From NCBI GenBank assembly GCA_013286425.1, contig JABDFS010000003.1, positions 1 to 64,000 on the forward strand: DNA of 64,000 nucleotides, read 5' to 3'. This stretch comes from Bacteroidota bacterium. GTDB lineage: Bacteria > Bacteroidota > Bacteroidia > Chitinophagales > Chitinophagaceae. Made by a program: the position numbers and the translations under genes. Shown piece by piece: positions 41,164-51,181 of this stretch (positions are counted from its first letter, which is position 1; each line of letters opens with the position of its first letter). The notes under the pieces were generated by a model. The model was not told the DNA's origin and made no database searches. It worked only from the letters and a program-made list of their open reading frames with translations.

Positions 41164-41685
41164 TTGAGTGAATATATACATATAGGAAAACTTGCAGCTA
41201 CTCACGGATTAAGCGGGGAACTGGTGTTGAAACACGTATTAGGCAAGCGTACAGATTTTAAAAACATCGAAGTAATATTCGTTGAAATGAATAAGAGTGA
41301 ATACATTCCTTACTTCCATGAAAAAAGCAATGAAAAAAACGATACTGAAACCATTGTAAAACTGGAAAGTGTTGATACAAAAGAGACTGCTGCTAAACTT
41401 ATTCAGAAAAAAATATGGCTTACCAAAAATGATTTTGAAAAATTGGTAAGTAAATCTGCACCGGTTAATCTTATTGATTTTATTATTTTAAATGATGGAA
41501 AAAAATTAGGGACTGTCGAAGCAGTAATTGAACAACCACAACAGGTCTTATTACAAACTTCAGTTAACAACAAAGAAGTATTGGTGCCGGTTAACGAATC
41601 AACCTTAAAAAAAATAGATCGCAAAAAGAAAGAAGTGCATGTTAGTTTACCTGATGGCTTGATTGAAATTTATTTAGGAATGTAA
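41164..41685 (+). CDS. rimM: Ribosome maturation factor RimM
   Basis: SEYIHIGKLAATHGLSGELVLKHVLG, GTVEAVIEQPQQVLL, VPVNESTLKKIDRKKKEVHVSLPDGL; start taken as TTG 41164. Confidence 0.88.
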   Translation: MSEYIHIGKLAATHGLSGELVLKHVLGKRTDFKNIEVIFVEMNKSEYIPYFHEKSNEKNDTETIVKLESVDTKETAAKLIQKKIWLTKNDFEKLVSKSAPVNLIDFIILNDGKKLGTVEAVIEQPQQVLLQTSVNNKEVLVPVNESTLKKIDRKKKEVHVSLPDGLIEIYLGM

Positions 41686-41757
41686 TTATTTTGAAGTTGC
41701 CAATCGGGAAATTTTAAAATTGAAAATTCATCTCACATCTTACTTCCCACCTTTCAC

Positions 41758-43599
41758 TTAAACAATAACTGCATTAGCTTTTTCAAACTGCATGCTGTGC
41801 AGCTTTGCATAAAAACCATTTAATGCCAGCAATTCTTCATGCGTACCGACTTCTTTTATTTCACCTTTATCCAGCACAATTATTTTATCTGCTTTGCGAA
41901 TAGTTGATAAACGATGCGCAATTACAATAGCAGTTCTTCCGGTTATTAAAGTATCAATTGCTTTCTGAATAAGCAACTCACTCTCCGAATCAATAGATGA
42001 TGTTGCTTCGTCTAAAATTAATACTGCAGGATCTGATAGTATTGCCCGTATAAATGATATTAATTGTCGCTGGCCAAGACTTAAAGTATTGCCACGTTCC
42101 ATTACATTATAATCGTAATTGCCGGGCAATTGCATGATAAAATCGTGTACACCGATAAGCTTTGCCGCTTGAACAACTTCTTCTTTTTTTATGTCACTGT
42201 CATGCAATGTTATATTGTCCATCACTGAACCGGAGAATAAAAAAACATCCTGCAAAACAACTGCGATGTTTCTTCTTAAAGTATCCAGGTTATATGCTTC
42301 AATGTTTACATCATCCAGTTTTATTTCACCCTTTTTTATCTGATACAAACGATTCAGCACACTGATGATAGATGTTTTTCCGCTGCCGGTATGCCCAACT
42401 ATTGCAACCGTTTCGCCTGCTTTAACTTTAAATGAAATCTCTTTCAATACATAATTCTCTTCATTGTAAGCAAACCAAACATGATCAAACTCAACCTTTC
42501 CTTCAAGCCTTTCCGTTGGTGCATGCGCATCTGCTGGTGATGGTGGCAATGCATCAGGATTATCGATTATTTTAAACACTCGTTCTGCAGCAATAACGCC
42601 CATTTGTATCACGTTGAACTTATCAGCAATGACACGCAACGGCCTAAATATTTGATTTAGATAAAGTATAAATGCAACTAATTCGCCTGCAAGATTTTCA
42701 TTGCTTATCGGGTTTGATGCAGCCTTACCTGCAAGATACCAAACAAGCAAACCTGTTGAAACAGCCAATACAATTTCAACTATTGGAAAGAAAACAGAAT
42801 ATGCAAATATTGACCTGATGTTTGCATTGCGGTGATGCTTGTTTATTTTTTTAAACTTATTCATCTCCCTGTCTTCTGCAGCAAAAGCCTGCACTATCTG
42901 CATGCCTGTTATGCGCTCTTGTATAAATGCGTTTAGAGCAGCAACAGCATTGCGTACCTGTATAAAACTTTTGTTTACACTTTCTTTAAAATAATAAGTA
43001 GCAAGAATCAAAAGAGGAAATGGTATCAACGCAATCAATGTAAGACGCCAATCGGTAATAAACATTACTACCAATACAACAATGATAGAAAGCAGGTCGG
43101 CGAAGATGGGTACCAATCCATCAGAAAAAATATCATTGATGCTTTCAATATCATTAATGGTTCTTGTTGTTAATGTACCAATTGGTGTTGTATCAAATTG
43201 TTTAAGATTAAGGCCAAGAATTTTTTTATACACCGCAGTGCGCATATCACGCACAACAGTTTGCCCTAACCATGAAGTAATGAAGCTAAAATAAAAACGT
43301 GCAGCCGTTTCAATAAAAATAAAAATTATCTGAAAGATGGTTACATCAATTATAAACTGCCATGCATTACTTAAATCTAAATGAGGAGAAAAAAAGTTTA
43401 TGAACCATTGTGGAAGGTTTTTGCCAGTTGCTTTATCAACTGTAAGCTGGATTAGAAAAGGGCGAACCGGAGTAAAAACTGCAAGTACAACTGCTAATAT
43501 GATGCTTATAATAAACCGCCAGCGATAAGGTTTTACAAAAGAGAAAACGCGCCTGAGAACCGAAAAATCAAAATACTTTTTTTCACTGCTGTCACTCAT
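41758..43599 (-). CDS. ABC transporter ATP-binding/permease (MsbA-like exporter)
   Basis: Start refined to MSDSSEKKYFDFSVLRRVFSF; Walker A GHTGSGKTSII, signature LSLGQRQLISFIRAIL, Walker B VLILDEATSSID. Confidence 0.95.
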   Translation of the reverse strand: MSDSSEKKYFDFSVLRRVFSFVKPYRWRFIISIILAVVLAVFTPVRPFLIQLTVDKATGKNLPQWFINFFSPHLDLSNAWQFIIDVTIFQIIFIFIETAARFYFSFITSWLGQTVVRDMRTAVYKKILGLNLKQFDTTPIGTLTTRTINDIESINDIFSDGLVPIFADLLSIIVVLVVMFITDWRLTLIALIPFPLLILATYYFKESVNKSFIQVRNAVAALNAFIQERITGMQIVQAFAAEDREMNKFKKINKHHRNANIRSIFAYSVFFPIVEIVLAVSTGLLVWYLAGKAASNPISNENLAGELVAFILYLNQIFRPLRVIADKFNVIQMGVIAAERVFKIIDNPDALPPSPADAHAPTERLEGKVEFDHVWFAYNEENYVLKEISFKVKAGETVAIVGHTGSGKTSIISVLNRLYQIKKGEIKLDDVNIEAYNLDTLRRNIAVVLQDVFLFSGSVMDNITLHDSDIKKEEVVQAAKLIGVHDFIMQLPGNYDYNVMERGNTLSLGQRQLISFIRAILSDPAVLILDEATSSIDSESELLIQKAIDTLITGRTAIVIAHRLSTIRKADKIIVLDKGEIKEVGTHEELLALNGFYAKLHSMQFEKANAVIV

Positions 43600-43696
43600 A
43601 ATGCTACACAAAGGTAAACAGTAAGTCTGTAATAATACATCGTTCGTTTTCGTTATACATTGGCAAAGTATATTACTTTGCATAAAACATTAAAGT

Positions 43697-44227
43697 TTGG
43701 ATATCACCTCCGTTATTTTTACTGTAATAGTTGCTGTGGTAATAACAGCGGCTATCGCTTATATGTTTGCTTCACGCTCAAAAACAGACAAAGAAGACGA
43801 GTTTACGCACAAGAGAGATGCAGCATCAGTGTCAATGCAATTGCAGGCATACGAACGATTAGTAATTTTGGTTGATCGTATTGCGTTACCACATTTAATA
43901 ACAAGGGTAAATCAACCCAATTTATCTGCAAGAGAAATGCAGTTAACGCTTACACAAAACATACGATCAGAGTTTGACTATAACATAACACAGCAGATAT
44001 ATGTTTCATCTGAAGCATGGAACGCTGTAAAAAATCTTAAAGAACAAAATCTTCTTATTATAAACCAGCTTGCCAACGTATTGCCACCAAATGCCACCGG
44101 TTTGGATCTTAATAAACTGTTGCTTGAATTTTTAATGAATGATAAAAAAGGCACGTTACACGAAGTTGTAAGTGAAGTATTAAGCTTTGAAGCAAAGAAG
44201 CTGATGGAACAACCTTACAGCATTTAA
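43697..44227 (+). CDS. Conserved hypothetical protein with N-terminal TM segment
   Basis: [22 protein letters not shown] followed by soluble helical domain; start codon TTG. Confidence 0.7.
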   Translation: MDITSVIFTVIVAVVITAAIAYMFASRSKTDKEDEFTHKRDAASVSMQLQAYERLVILVDRIALPHLITRVNQPNLSAREMQLTLTQNIRSEFDYNITQQIYVSSEAWNAVKNLKEQNLLIINQLANVLPPNATGLDLNKLLLEFLMNDKKGTLHEVVSEVLSFEAKKLMEQPYSI

Positions 44228-44237
44228 TAAAATTTTT

Positions 44238-45800
44238 ATGGCTGAAAACACCAAACGGTTTACAGAAAGTGAACTTGAAATAAACCCTGTTTATACAAAA
44301 AAGGATACAACTGATTTGCCGCTTAATGAAATGCCCGGGCAGCCCCCGTTTACACGCGGCATTCAACCGGATATGTATCGCGGCAAGTTGTGGACGATGC
44401 GCCAATATGCAGGATTTTCTACTGCGGAAGAAAGCAATAAACGATATCATTATTTATTATCGCAGGGTGTAAATGGATTAAGCGTTGCATTTGATTTGCC
44501 AACACAAATTGGTTATGATAGTGATCATGAACTGGCAGAAGGTGAAGTAGGAAAAGTTGGTGTTGCAATAAGCAGTATTGAAGACATGCAGGCTTTGTTC
44601 AACGATATTAAACTGCAGGATATAACCACATCAATGACGATCAATGCAACAGGTTTCATACTGCTTGCATTTTATGTTGCAATCGCAAAACAGCAAACCG
44701 CTGATCTTAAAAAAATATCAGGAACAATTCAAAATGATATACTGAAAGAGTATGCTGCAAGAGGCACATATATTTATCCGCCCAAACCTTCTATGCGCAT
44801 CATCACAGATATTTTTGAATGGTGCAGCAACGAACTTCCCAAATGGAATACAATATCAATTTCAGGATATCACATTCGCGAAGCGGGCAGTACAGCCGTG
44901 CAGGAAGTTGCGTTTACATTAAGCAATGGAAAAGCTTATATAAAAGCAGCTATTGAAAAAGGACTTGATATAAATGTTTTCGGCAGAAGGCTTTCATTCT
45001 TTTTTAATGCGCACAATAATTTATTTGAAGAAGTTGCAAAATTTCGCGCAGCAAGAAGAATGTGGGCTTCAATTATGAAGCAACTTGGCGCAACAGATGA
45101 AAAAGCAATGATGTTGCGTTTTCACACACAAACCGGTGGCAGCACACTTACTGCACAACAACCGTTGAATAATATTTCAAGAGTAACTATTCAAACATTA
45201 GCTGCAGTTTTAGGCGGCACACAAAGCCTGCATACAAATGGCTATGACGAAGCATTTAGCTTGCCCACAGAAGAAGCTGCGCGCATTGCATTGCGTACGC
45301 AACAAATTACTGCGTTTGAAAGTGGAGTAGCTGATACAGTTGATCCTTTGGGCGGAAGTTATTTTGTTGAATCGCTTACAGATGAGTTGGAAAAAGCTGC
45401 ATGGCAATTGATCGGTCAGGTTGATGCAATCGGCGGAAGTATTACTGCCATTGAACAAGGCTTTATTCAAAATGAGATTGCGCGCAGTGCGTATGAGTAT
45501 CAAAGAAAGATTGAATCGAATGAAAAAATTATTGTTGGCGTAAATAAATTCACTACAAAAGAAGATGATAAAATTCCATTACTTAAAATTGATGACAGCA
45601 TAAGAAAAGTGCAGATTGAAAAATTGAAAAACCTTAAAGCTTCAAGAAACGATAACGACGTAAATAAATGTCTGCAAACCTTGCATTATAAAGCAGTTTC
45701 CGATGAAAATATCATCCCTGCAGTTATTGATGCAGTTGAACATTACTGCACGCTCGGAGAAATTGCAGATGAATTACGAAAAGTTTTTGGCGAATATTAA
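44238..45800 (+). CDS. Methylmalonyl-CoA mutase-family large subunit (no B12-binding domain)
   Basis: [78 protein letters not shown]; stops at 520 aa. Confidence 0.92.
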   Translation: MAENTKRFTESELEINPVYTKKDTTDLPLNEMPGQPPFTRGIQPDMYRGKLWTMRQYAGFSTAEESNKRYHYLLSQGVNGLSVAFDLPTQIGYDSDHELAEGEVGKVGVAISSIEDMQALFNDIKLQDITTSMTINATGFILLAFYVAIAKQQTADLKKISGTIQNDILKEYAARGTYIYPPKPSMRIITDIFEWCSNELPKWNTISISGYHIREAGSTAVQEVAFTLSNGKAYIKAAIEKGLDINVFGRRLSFFFNAHNNLFEEVAKFRAARRMWASIMKQLGATDEKAMMLRFHTQTGGSTLTAQQPLNNISRVTIQTLAAVLGGTQSLHTNGYDEAFSLPTEEAARIALRTQQITAFESGVADTVDPLGGSYFVESLTDELEKAAWQLIGQVDAIGGSITAIEQGFIQNEIARSAYEYQRKIESNEKIIVGVNKFTTKEDDKIPLLKIDDSIRKVQIEKLKNLKASRNDNDVNKCLQTLHYKAVSDENIIPAVIDAVEHYCTLGEIADELRKVFGEY

Positions 45801-45882
45801 TTTCAGATATTAACCTATTGTTATCAATTCTATTCATTCCAATTATTTCGCTTCTTTATTTTTACTGATAAATAATTTTTCA

Positions 45883-46677
45883 ATGAAAAAACACTTTCTC
45901 ATCATTGCTGCATTAATTATATTGGTTGGTTTGCAAACAAAAGCTCAGGATTCAGTTAAACATTATGTTGGCATTAAAGCTGGCCTCAGTATTCCAAATC
46001 TTACTTCTGATGGTTCGGTTGAAAATGAACTGAACTCTGGTTATAGTTCAACTGTCGGTCCCAACTTTGCGGCGTTTTATGAATGTCTTGTTTCAAAAAA
46101 ATTCTCTTTGTCAACACAGTTGGAATATTCCGCACAAGGTGGGAAGAAAAGCGGTTTCCAGGCGCTTCCAACTCCTGAAGAACTTGCGCCTTACTTCACA
46201 GCGCAACAAAGGCCTGTGCCTGCTGTTGTTTATGCTAATTTTGACAGCAAAGCCAAGATCAATTATCTTATGCTGAGCGAACTTGCTAAATTTAATTTTC
46301 CGTTCAATTCAAAATCACCTTTATCATTTTATGTTGAAGCAGGGCCATTTGCAGGATTATTGATTTCTGCACACCAGGTTACAAGTGGCACAAGTGATAT
46401 TTATGCAGATAAAGGCAAGCAGGAAAACATAACAGAGATCACGCAACAGGGCCCGCAGTCTTTCGATAATACAACAGATATAAAAGATGATCTGCACAAA
46501 GGCAATTTTGGTATTGAAGGTGATGTTGGCGTTGCACTCAACATGTCAAATTCAAAAATGTTTATTGAAGGCGGCGGCAATTATGGCTTCTTGAATATTC
46601 AGAAAGGTGAAGCGAATGGCAAAAATCATATCGGTGCAGGAACGGTGCGTATAGGTTATGCGTTCGGGATTAAATAA
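45883..46677 (+). CDS. PorT-like outer-membrane beta-barrel protein
   Basis: Signal peptide plus VGIKAGLSIPNL...LEYSAQGGKKSG...YLMLSELAKFNF...GAGTVRIGYAFGIK. Confidence 0.7.
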   Translation: MKKHFLIIAALIILVGLQTKAQDSVKHYVGIKAGLSIPNLTSDGSVENELNSGYSSTVGPNFAAFYECLVSKKFSLSTQLEYSAQGGKKSGFQALPTPEELAPYFTAQQRPVPAVVYANFDSKAKINYLMLSELAKFNFPFNSKSPLSFYVEAGPFAGLLISAHQVTSGTSDIYADKGKQENITEITQQGPQSFDNTTDIKDDLHKGNFGIEGDVGVALNMSNSKMFIEGGGNYGFLNIQKGEANGKNHIGAGTVRIGYAFGIK

Positions 46678-46696
46678 ACTACAGTTATAATAAAAT

Positions 46697-46731
46697 TAAA
46701 AGAGGTGTTCCTTTGAGTACCTCTTTTTTTA
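46697..46731 (+). terminator. Intrinsic terminator
   Basis: AGAGGTgttcctttgagtACCTCTTTTTTT. Confidence 0.75.
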
Positions 46732-46775
46732 TAAATGACAATACAGAACATTTTTATAATACAGCAGGTTAAACA

Positions 46776-47671
46776 CTAAAAAACATTTTTTACAGATGCA
46801 TTACTCCAGTTTGCATTATTCAATATTTCTGCAGCAGGCAATGCAAAAGCTGTTTTAGCATAAATATCATTTTTAAGTTGGTAACACATCCATGCTGTAA
46901 GATAATCTCATTCCAATTTATTTTCCTGCATAGAATTATGATCAGCGCCCACACGCATACCTAATGCAGCAGGCAAGCCTTGTTGCAATTTATTATATGC
47001 AGCTTTGTTTACGGATAAAGTTGAGAACACAACATCTTTTGTTCCGCTAATAAAAAAACAGGCATTTTATTTTAGACGCATCATATTTATCGCCCGAATC
47101 TGTTTCAGATAAAGAAGGCAGTGCAATTGGTACCAATGTTTTTATGCTACTTAATCCTGAAGCATATCGCGTGTTTGCATTGATAACACCAGTTGCACCC
47201 TGCGAATGTCACGCAGCGCCGATATGTGCAACATTTATTTTATGATAGAACATACTGTTTTGATTATTGTTTTCTGATATCATATACGCTGCTGATTGAA
47301 GTATAGAATTGCCCGGACCCGCTTGCCTGTCGTAATTATCAATCACACTAAATCCCCAGCTTGCAAGATGCGTTAATACAGAATCATAATTTTTGGTAGT
47401 TGCGCCTGTTCCGTTTCATCAGGTAATTAATGGATAAATAGCATTTAATGATGTTGGATAATATATTTTGTATAAACTCTTTCCATTATCATCCATATAG
47501 TTTGTGTTGATACTGTTTCATTACCGTTAGCAGTATATAACGATTCAACAGTTTGTGTTGCTATTCCATCACCATTATTTACGCTGCCTGTTAATGCAGT
47601 TGAAGTAATATTTTTTTAGAACAACTTGCAAGGGAGATAAGAAGTAAAATAGTTAATAAAATTTTGCGCAT
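46776..47671 (-). pseudogene. Decayed cutinase/PETase-like alpha/beta-hydrolase lipoprotein
   Basis: Minus-strand reading reconstructs MRKILLTILLLISLASCSK...YPTSLNAIYPLIT**NGTGATTKNYDSVLTHLASWGFSVIDNYDRQAGPGNSILQSAAYM...VAHIGAA*HSQGATGVINANTRYA...VGADHNSMQENKLE*DYLTAWMCYQLKNDIYAKTAF, with several single-base frameshifts. Confidence 0.8.
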
Positions 47672-47759
47672 AGACTTTTGTTTTTAGTAAATATAATAAG
47701 CCGCCGGCTATAGCATTAGCAGAATGATTATTGCATGAATCATTATCTTTCCAAATTAA

Positions 47760-49277
47760 TTGTTTGTCATGAAAAGATTGATCGCTATACTAACATCCGT
47801 ATTCATTTTTAGCCGCCTGCATGCGCAACCTTCATTCATCACTGATAGCCTCGACAGTTATATAAACAAAGGCATGAAGGATTGGAACATTCCCGGTCTT
47901 GCCATTGCCATTATAAAAGATGGAAAAGTTGTTGTGATGAAAGGCTATGGCGTTCGGAATATTGAAACAAAAGAACCTGTTGATGAGAACACGCTTTTTA
48001 TGATCGCAAGCAACAGCAAATTATTTACAGCTACATCGCTTGCGCAATTGGAGTATGATAAAAAACTTTCGCTGGATGATAAGATAACAAAATATTTTCC
48101 GTGGTATCGTGCGTATGACAGCACAACAACGCAACTGGTTACCATAAGAGATATGCTTTCACACCATCTCGGTACAAAAACTTTCCAGGGAGATTTTACA
48201 TTCTGGAACTCTTTGTATTCAAGGGATTCGCTTATGTATAAAATGCGGTTGGTTAAACCAACAGGTAATTTCAGGCAACAATGGGGTTATTGCAATACCT
48301 GTTTTTTAACTGCAGGCCAGGTTATACAACAGGTAACCGGCAAGCCATGGGAGGTGTATGTTTATGACAGCATAATGGAGCCATTGGGAATGACGGATAC
48401 ACATGCACTTGGCAACAACATGGAGCAAATGCCTGATGTTGCCGCACCATATACCAATTCATTTTATAAAGACCTGCAGGCTTTGCCCTATGATAACGTA
48501 GATAACCTTGCTCCTGCCGGCGCTATTGTAAGTAGTGTAAATGATATATCAAAATGGCTGATGATGCAGCTTGACAGCGGAAAATATCAAGGCAAACAAA
48601 TTATTCCGTGGCGTGCCATTCAACGTACAAGGGACATGAATACTATTATCAGCAGCCGTAAAAACCCATTCCTGCCGTATCATTATTATGGTTATGGGTT
48701 AGGTGTTTTTATGAGTGATTATGGCGGCAAACAAACTTTTGAGCACACAGGCGGCGCAGATGGTTTTGTAACCAATACCTGTTTTGTACCAGAAGAAAAC
48801 CTGGGTATTGCTATTTTCACCAACAACGATAACCAAAGTTTTTTTGAGCTGCTTCGCTTCCAGATACTTGATGCGTATCTTGGTTTGCCTTACCGCAATT
48901 ACAGTGAGATTGCACTAGGCGGTTTTATGAATGAAAGAGCCCGGTTATTAAATGAAATAGAAGGTTATAAAGCAAGGCTTAAAAACAAAAAGCCGCCGCT
49001 TTCATTAAATGCATATGCAGGAGATTATAATAATCCTTTGTTCGGTAATATTTCTATTCATGCAAATGCAGGTGACCTCATCATAAAATTCAATCAACAT
49101 AATTTAACTGCGAAACTGGAATATATGGATAGCGGTGAATGGCTGCTGACATATAGCAACCCTGCTGATGGAATATTTCCTGTTAGTTTTAATACAGATA
49201 ATGCCAATGTTATTTCCATAGATATTAAGGTAAACGACTTTGTTGAATACGATCCTTATACATTTACTAAACATTAG
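47760..49277 (+). CDS. Serine beta-lactamase-like hydrolase (class C/PBP fold), secreted
   Basis: FMIASNSKLFTATSLAQL (SxxK), YCNTCFLTAGQVIQQVTG (Tyr-Cys-Asn), EHTGGADGFVT; likely start 47769. Confidence 0.92.
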   Translation: MFVMKRLIAILTSVFIFSRLHAQPSFITDSLDSYINKGMKDWNIPGLAIAIIKDGKVVVMKGYGVRNIETKEPVDENTLFMIASNSKLFTATSLAQLEYDKKLSLDDKITKYFPWYRAYDSTTTQLVTIRDMLSHHLGTKTFQGDFTFWNSLYSRDSLMYKMRLVKPTGNFRQQWGYCNTCFLTAGQVIQQVTGKPWEVYVYDSIMEPLGMTDTHALGNNMEQMPDVAAPYTNSFYKDLQALPYDNVDNLAPAGAIVSSVNDISKWLMMQLDSGKYQGKQIIPWRAIQRTRDMNTIISSRKNPFLPYHYYGYGLGVFMSDYGGKQTFEHTGGADGFVTNTCFVPEENLGIAIFTNNDNQSFFELLRFQILDAYLGLPYRNYSEIALGGFMNERARLLNEIEGYKARLKNKKPPLSLNAYAGDYNNPLFGNISIHANAGDLIIKFNQHNLTAKLEYMDSGEWLLTYSNPADGIFPVSFNTDNANVISIDIKVNDFVEYDPYTFTKH

Positions 49278-49327
49278 CAACAAATGCAGCACTTGCTCAC
49301 TCAATCATAAAAATTAATAAATACGAA

Positions 49328-49522
49328 TTGAACAATTTTTTTCTTGTAGGCTTTCATTTTAATTCGCCGGAAGAAGGTTTACTTTTTACAAGTGCCCTTT
49401 TGATTATTTTAATAATTACAGACAGAAAAGAATTCTATTCAAAAATAAAAAAGAGAAACTTAGTAGTCATTGCTGCATTCATTATTTTTATTATTGCATG
49501 TATAAAAAAATGTTTTTCCTAA
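49328..49522 (+). CDS. Small hypothetical membrane protein
   Basis: 64 aa with two hydrophobic segments; no other support. Confidence 0.3.
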   Translation: MNNFFLVGFHFNSPEEGLLFTSALLIILIITDRKEFYSKIKKRNLVVIAAFIIFIIACIKKCFS

Positions 49523-49597
49523 TGGAGTTATTTAAAATTCAACTAACCATTACCTCGAATACCAATCATTAAAAAATAAATATCCTTTCTTTACCTT

Positions 49598-50284
49598 ATG
49601 AAAAAATATGCGGTTATAGTTGCAGGTGGCGCCGGAAAAAGAATGGGTAATACAATTCCGAAACAGTTTTTATTGTTGAAAGGAAAAACTATTTTATGGT
49701 ATACACTCGATACTTTTTTACGGGCTTACAACGATATGCAGATAATACTGGTATTGCCTGAACAGCATATTCAAAAAGGCAAGGCAATCGTTGCTTCATT
49801 TGCAGATAATAACCGTATACAAATAGTTAACGGAGGCGATACAAGGTTTCATTCTGTGCAATGCGGTTTAAATTATGTAAAAGAAAAATCAGTTGTTTTT
49901 GTGCATGATGCGGTGCGTTGCCTTGTTTCCGTTCCACTTATTCATCGTTGTTATAAAGATGCATTGGAAAAAGGGAATGCTACACCTGCAGTTCCTGCAA
50001 CAGACAGCATACGCATTTTAAATGGTGATGGAAATTATGTTGCAGACAGAACGCAGGTGCGTATTATACAAACACCGCAAACATTTTTAAGTGATATTAT
50101 TTTACCTGCATTTCAACAAGAATATACAGATGCATTTACAGATGAAGCCACTGTTGTTGAAGCATCAGGGGAAAAAATTTTTCTTACCGAAGGCGAATAT
50201 GATAATATAAAAATTACACGCCCTGTTGATATAATGATCGCAGAAAAAATTCTCGAAGAACGCTCAGCGCTTAAACAAGCGTAA
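49598..50284 (+). CDS. ispD: 2-C-methyl-D-erythritol 4-phosphate cytidylyltransferase
   Basis: VIVAGGAGKRMGNTIPKQFLLLKGK, VFVHDAVRCLVS, TPQTF, DEATVVEASG. Confidence 0.96.
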   Translation: MKKYAVIVAGGAGKRMGNTIPKQFLLLKGKTILWYTLDTFLRAYNDMQIILVLPEQHIQKGKAIVASFADNNRIQIVNGGDTRFHSVQCGLNYVKEKSVVFVHDAVRCLVSVPLIHRCYKDALEKGNATPAVPATDSIRILNGDGNYVADRTQVRIIQTPQTFLSDIILPAFQQEYTDAFTDEATVVEASGEKIFLTEGEYDNIKITRPVDIMIAEKILEERSALKQA

Positions 50285-51160
50285 AAAGTAAGGTAGCTTG
50301 TTGAAATGCATTTTAGAATAAGGCTGATTGATTGCTCCGAAGCTTTTATAAAACTGTTCAACACCGGGAATATCTGATCCTTCAAAATCAAAAACTAAAC
50401 CTGTTCGCGAAAATTCTTTTATCAAACTATCATATAAAAAATGACCTGCAAAAACGTTCCTTCCTTCACGAAATGTGCATGATAATAAATTGTACAATCT
50501 GTGTTGATCTTTCACCAATAAATTAATTGCCAGTAAATCTTTTGCCAAGGAAATTTTGCGTAGAACAAGATTATCTTCTTTCAGTTTTAACATGCAAAAA
50601 GCATAAAAGCTATTGTAATCTTCCGGCGTAATATTTGGCATTCTTGTGCCATACAATTCATTATAATATTTTATAGCATCTTCTGCAGTTGCATTGCTGT
50701 ATGCAAAAACATTTTGAGAGGCCTTCTTGAGACGCGACTTTAATTTATTGCTATAAAAAAGGGAAATTGTTTTGTAGTCTGATGCAAGTGAAAGCACATA
50801 GTTGTTGCTTTTTTTTGCATTATTTAATTTATTAAGATGGTTAAAAGCATAATCACCATACTTAAAATTGTTCTGCAGCATTTTAATACAGGCTTCAATA
50901 TTATCATTGACAGCCTGTTTTCCAAACAAGCCCAACTGTTGAACAAAAGGGATGCTGTACGTATATTTTATACCATATTTTTTTCGCCAGGGAATTGGCA
51001 TTATCAATTCATAATCATTGCCAATAATTCCACTCCAGTTATCAGCCATATTATCAAGATAAGATGATGATGCATACATGAACGGCAGAGCGCTACTGTA
51101 CAAGCATTCATCCCACTTTAATCTGTCAATATTGTATGAAGGCAGAATGGTTAACTCCAT
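50264..51160 (-). CDS. Conserved hypothetical protein, possible GNAT/FemAB-like fold
   Basis: MIYASSSYLDNMADNWSGIIGNDYELIMPIPWRKKYG-type N-terminus and VFDFEGSDIPGVEQFYKSFGA C-terminal motif; overlaps the ispD 3' end by 21 bp. Confidence 0.65.
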   Translation of the reverse strand: MELTILPSYNIDRLKWDECLYSSALPFMYASSSYLDNMADNWSGIIGNDYELIMPIPWRKKYGIKYTYSIPFVQQLGLFGKQAVNDNIEACIKMLQNNFKYGDYAFNHLNKLNNAKKSNNYVLSLASDYKTISLFYSNKLKSRLKKASQNVFAYSNATAEDAIKYYNELYGTRMPNITPEDYNSFYAFCMLKLKEDNLVLRKISLAKDLLAINLLVKDQHRLYNLLSCTFREGRNVFAGHFLYDSLIKEFSRTGLVFDFEGSDIPGVEQFYKSFGAINQPYSKMHFNKLPYFLRLFKR

Positions 51161-51181
51161 AGATAATATGATATATCGCGG

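Noticed and set aside
46776-47671. Genome-wide TGA reassignment
   Set aside because: Nearby genes use TGA sparingly but read normally, and the locus also carries several frameshifts, so it is a relic; only its TGA-only stops are kept as a curiosity.
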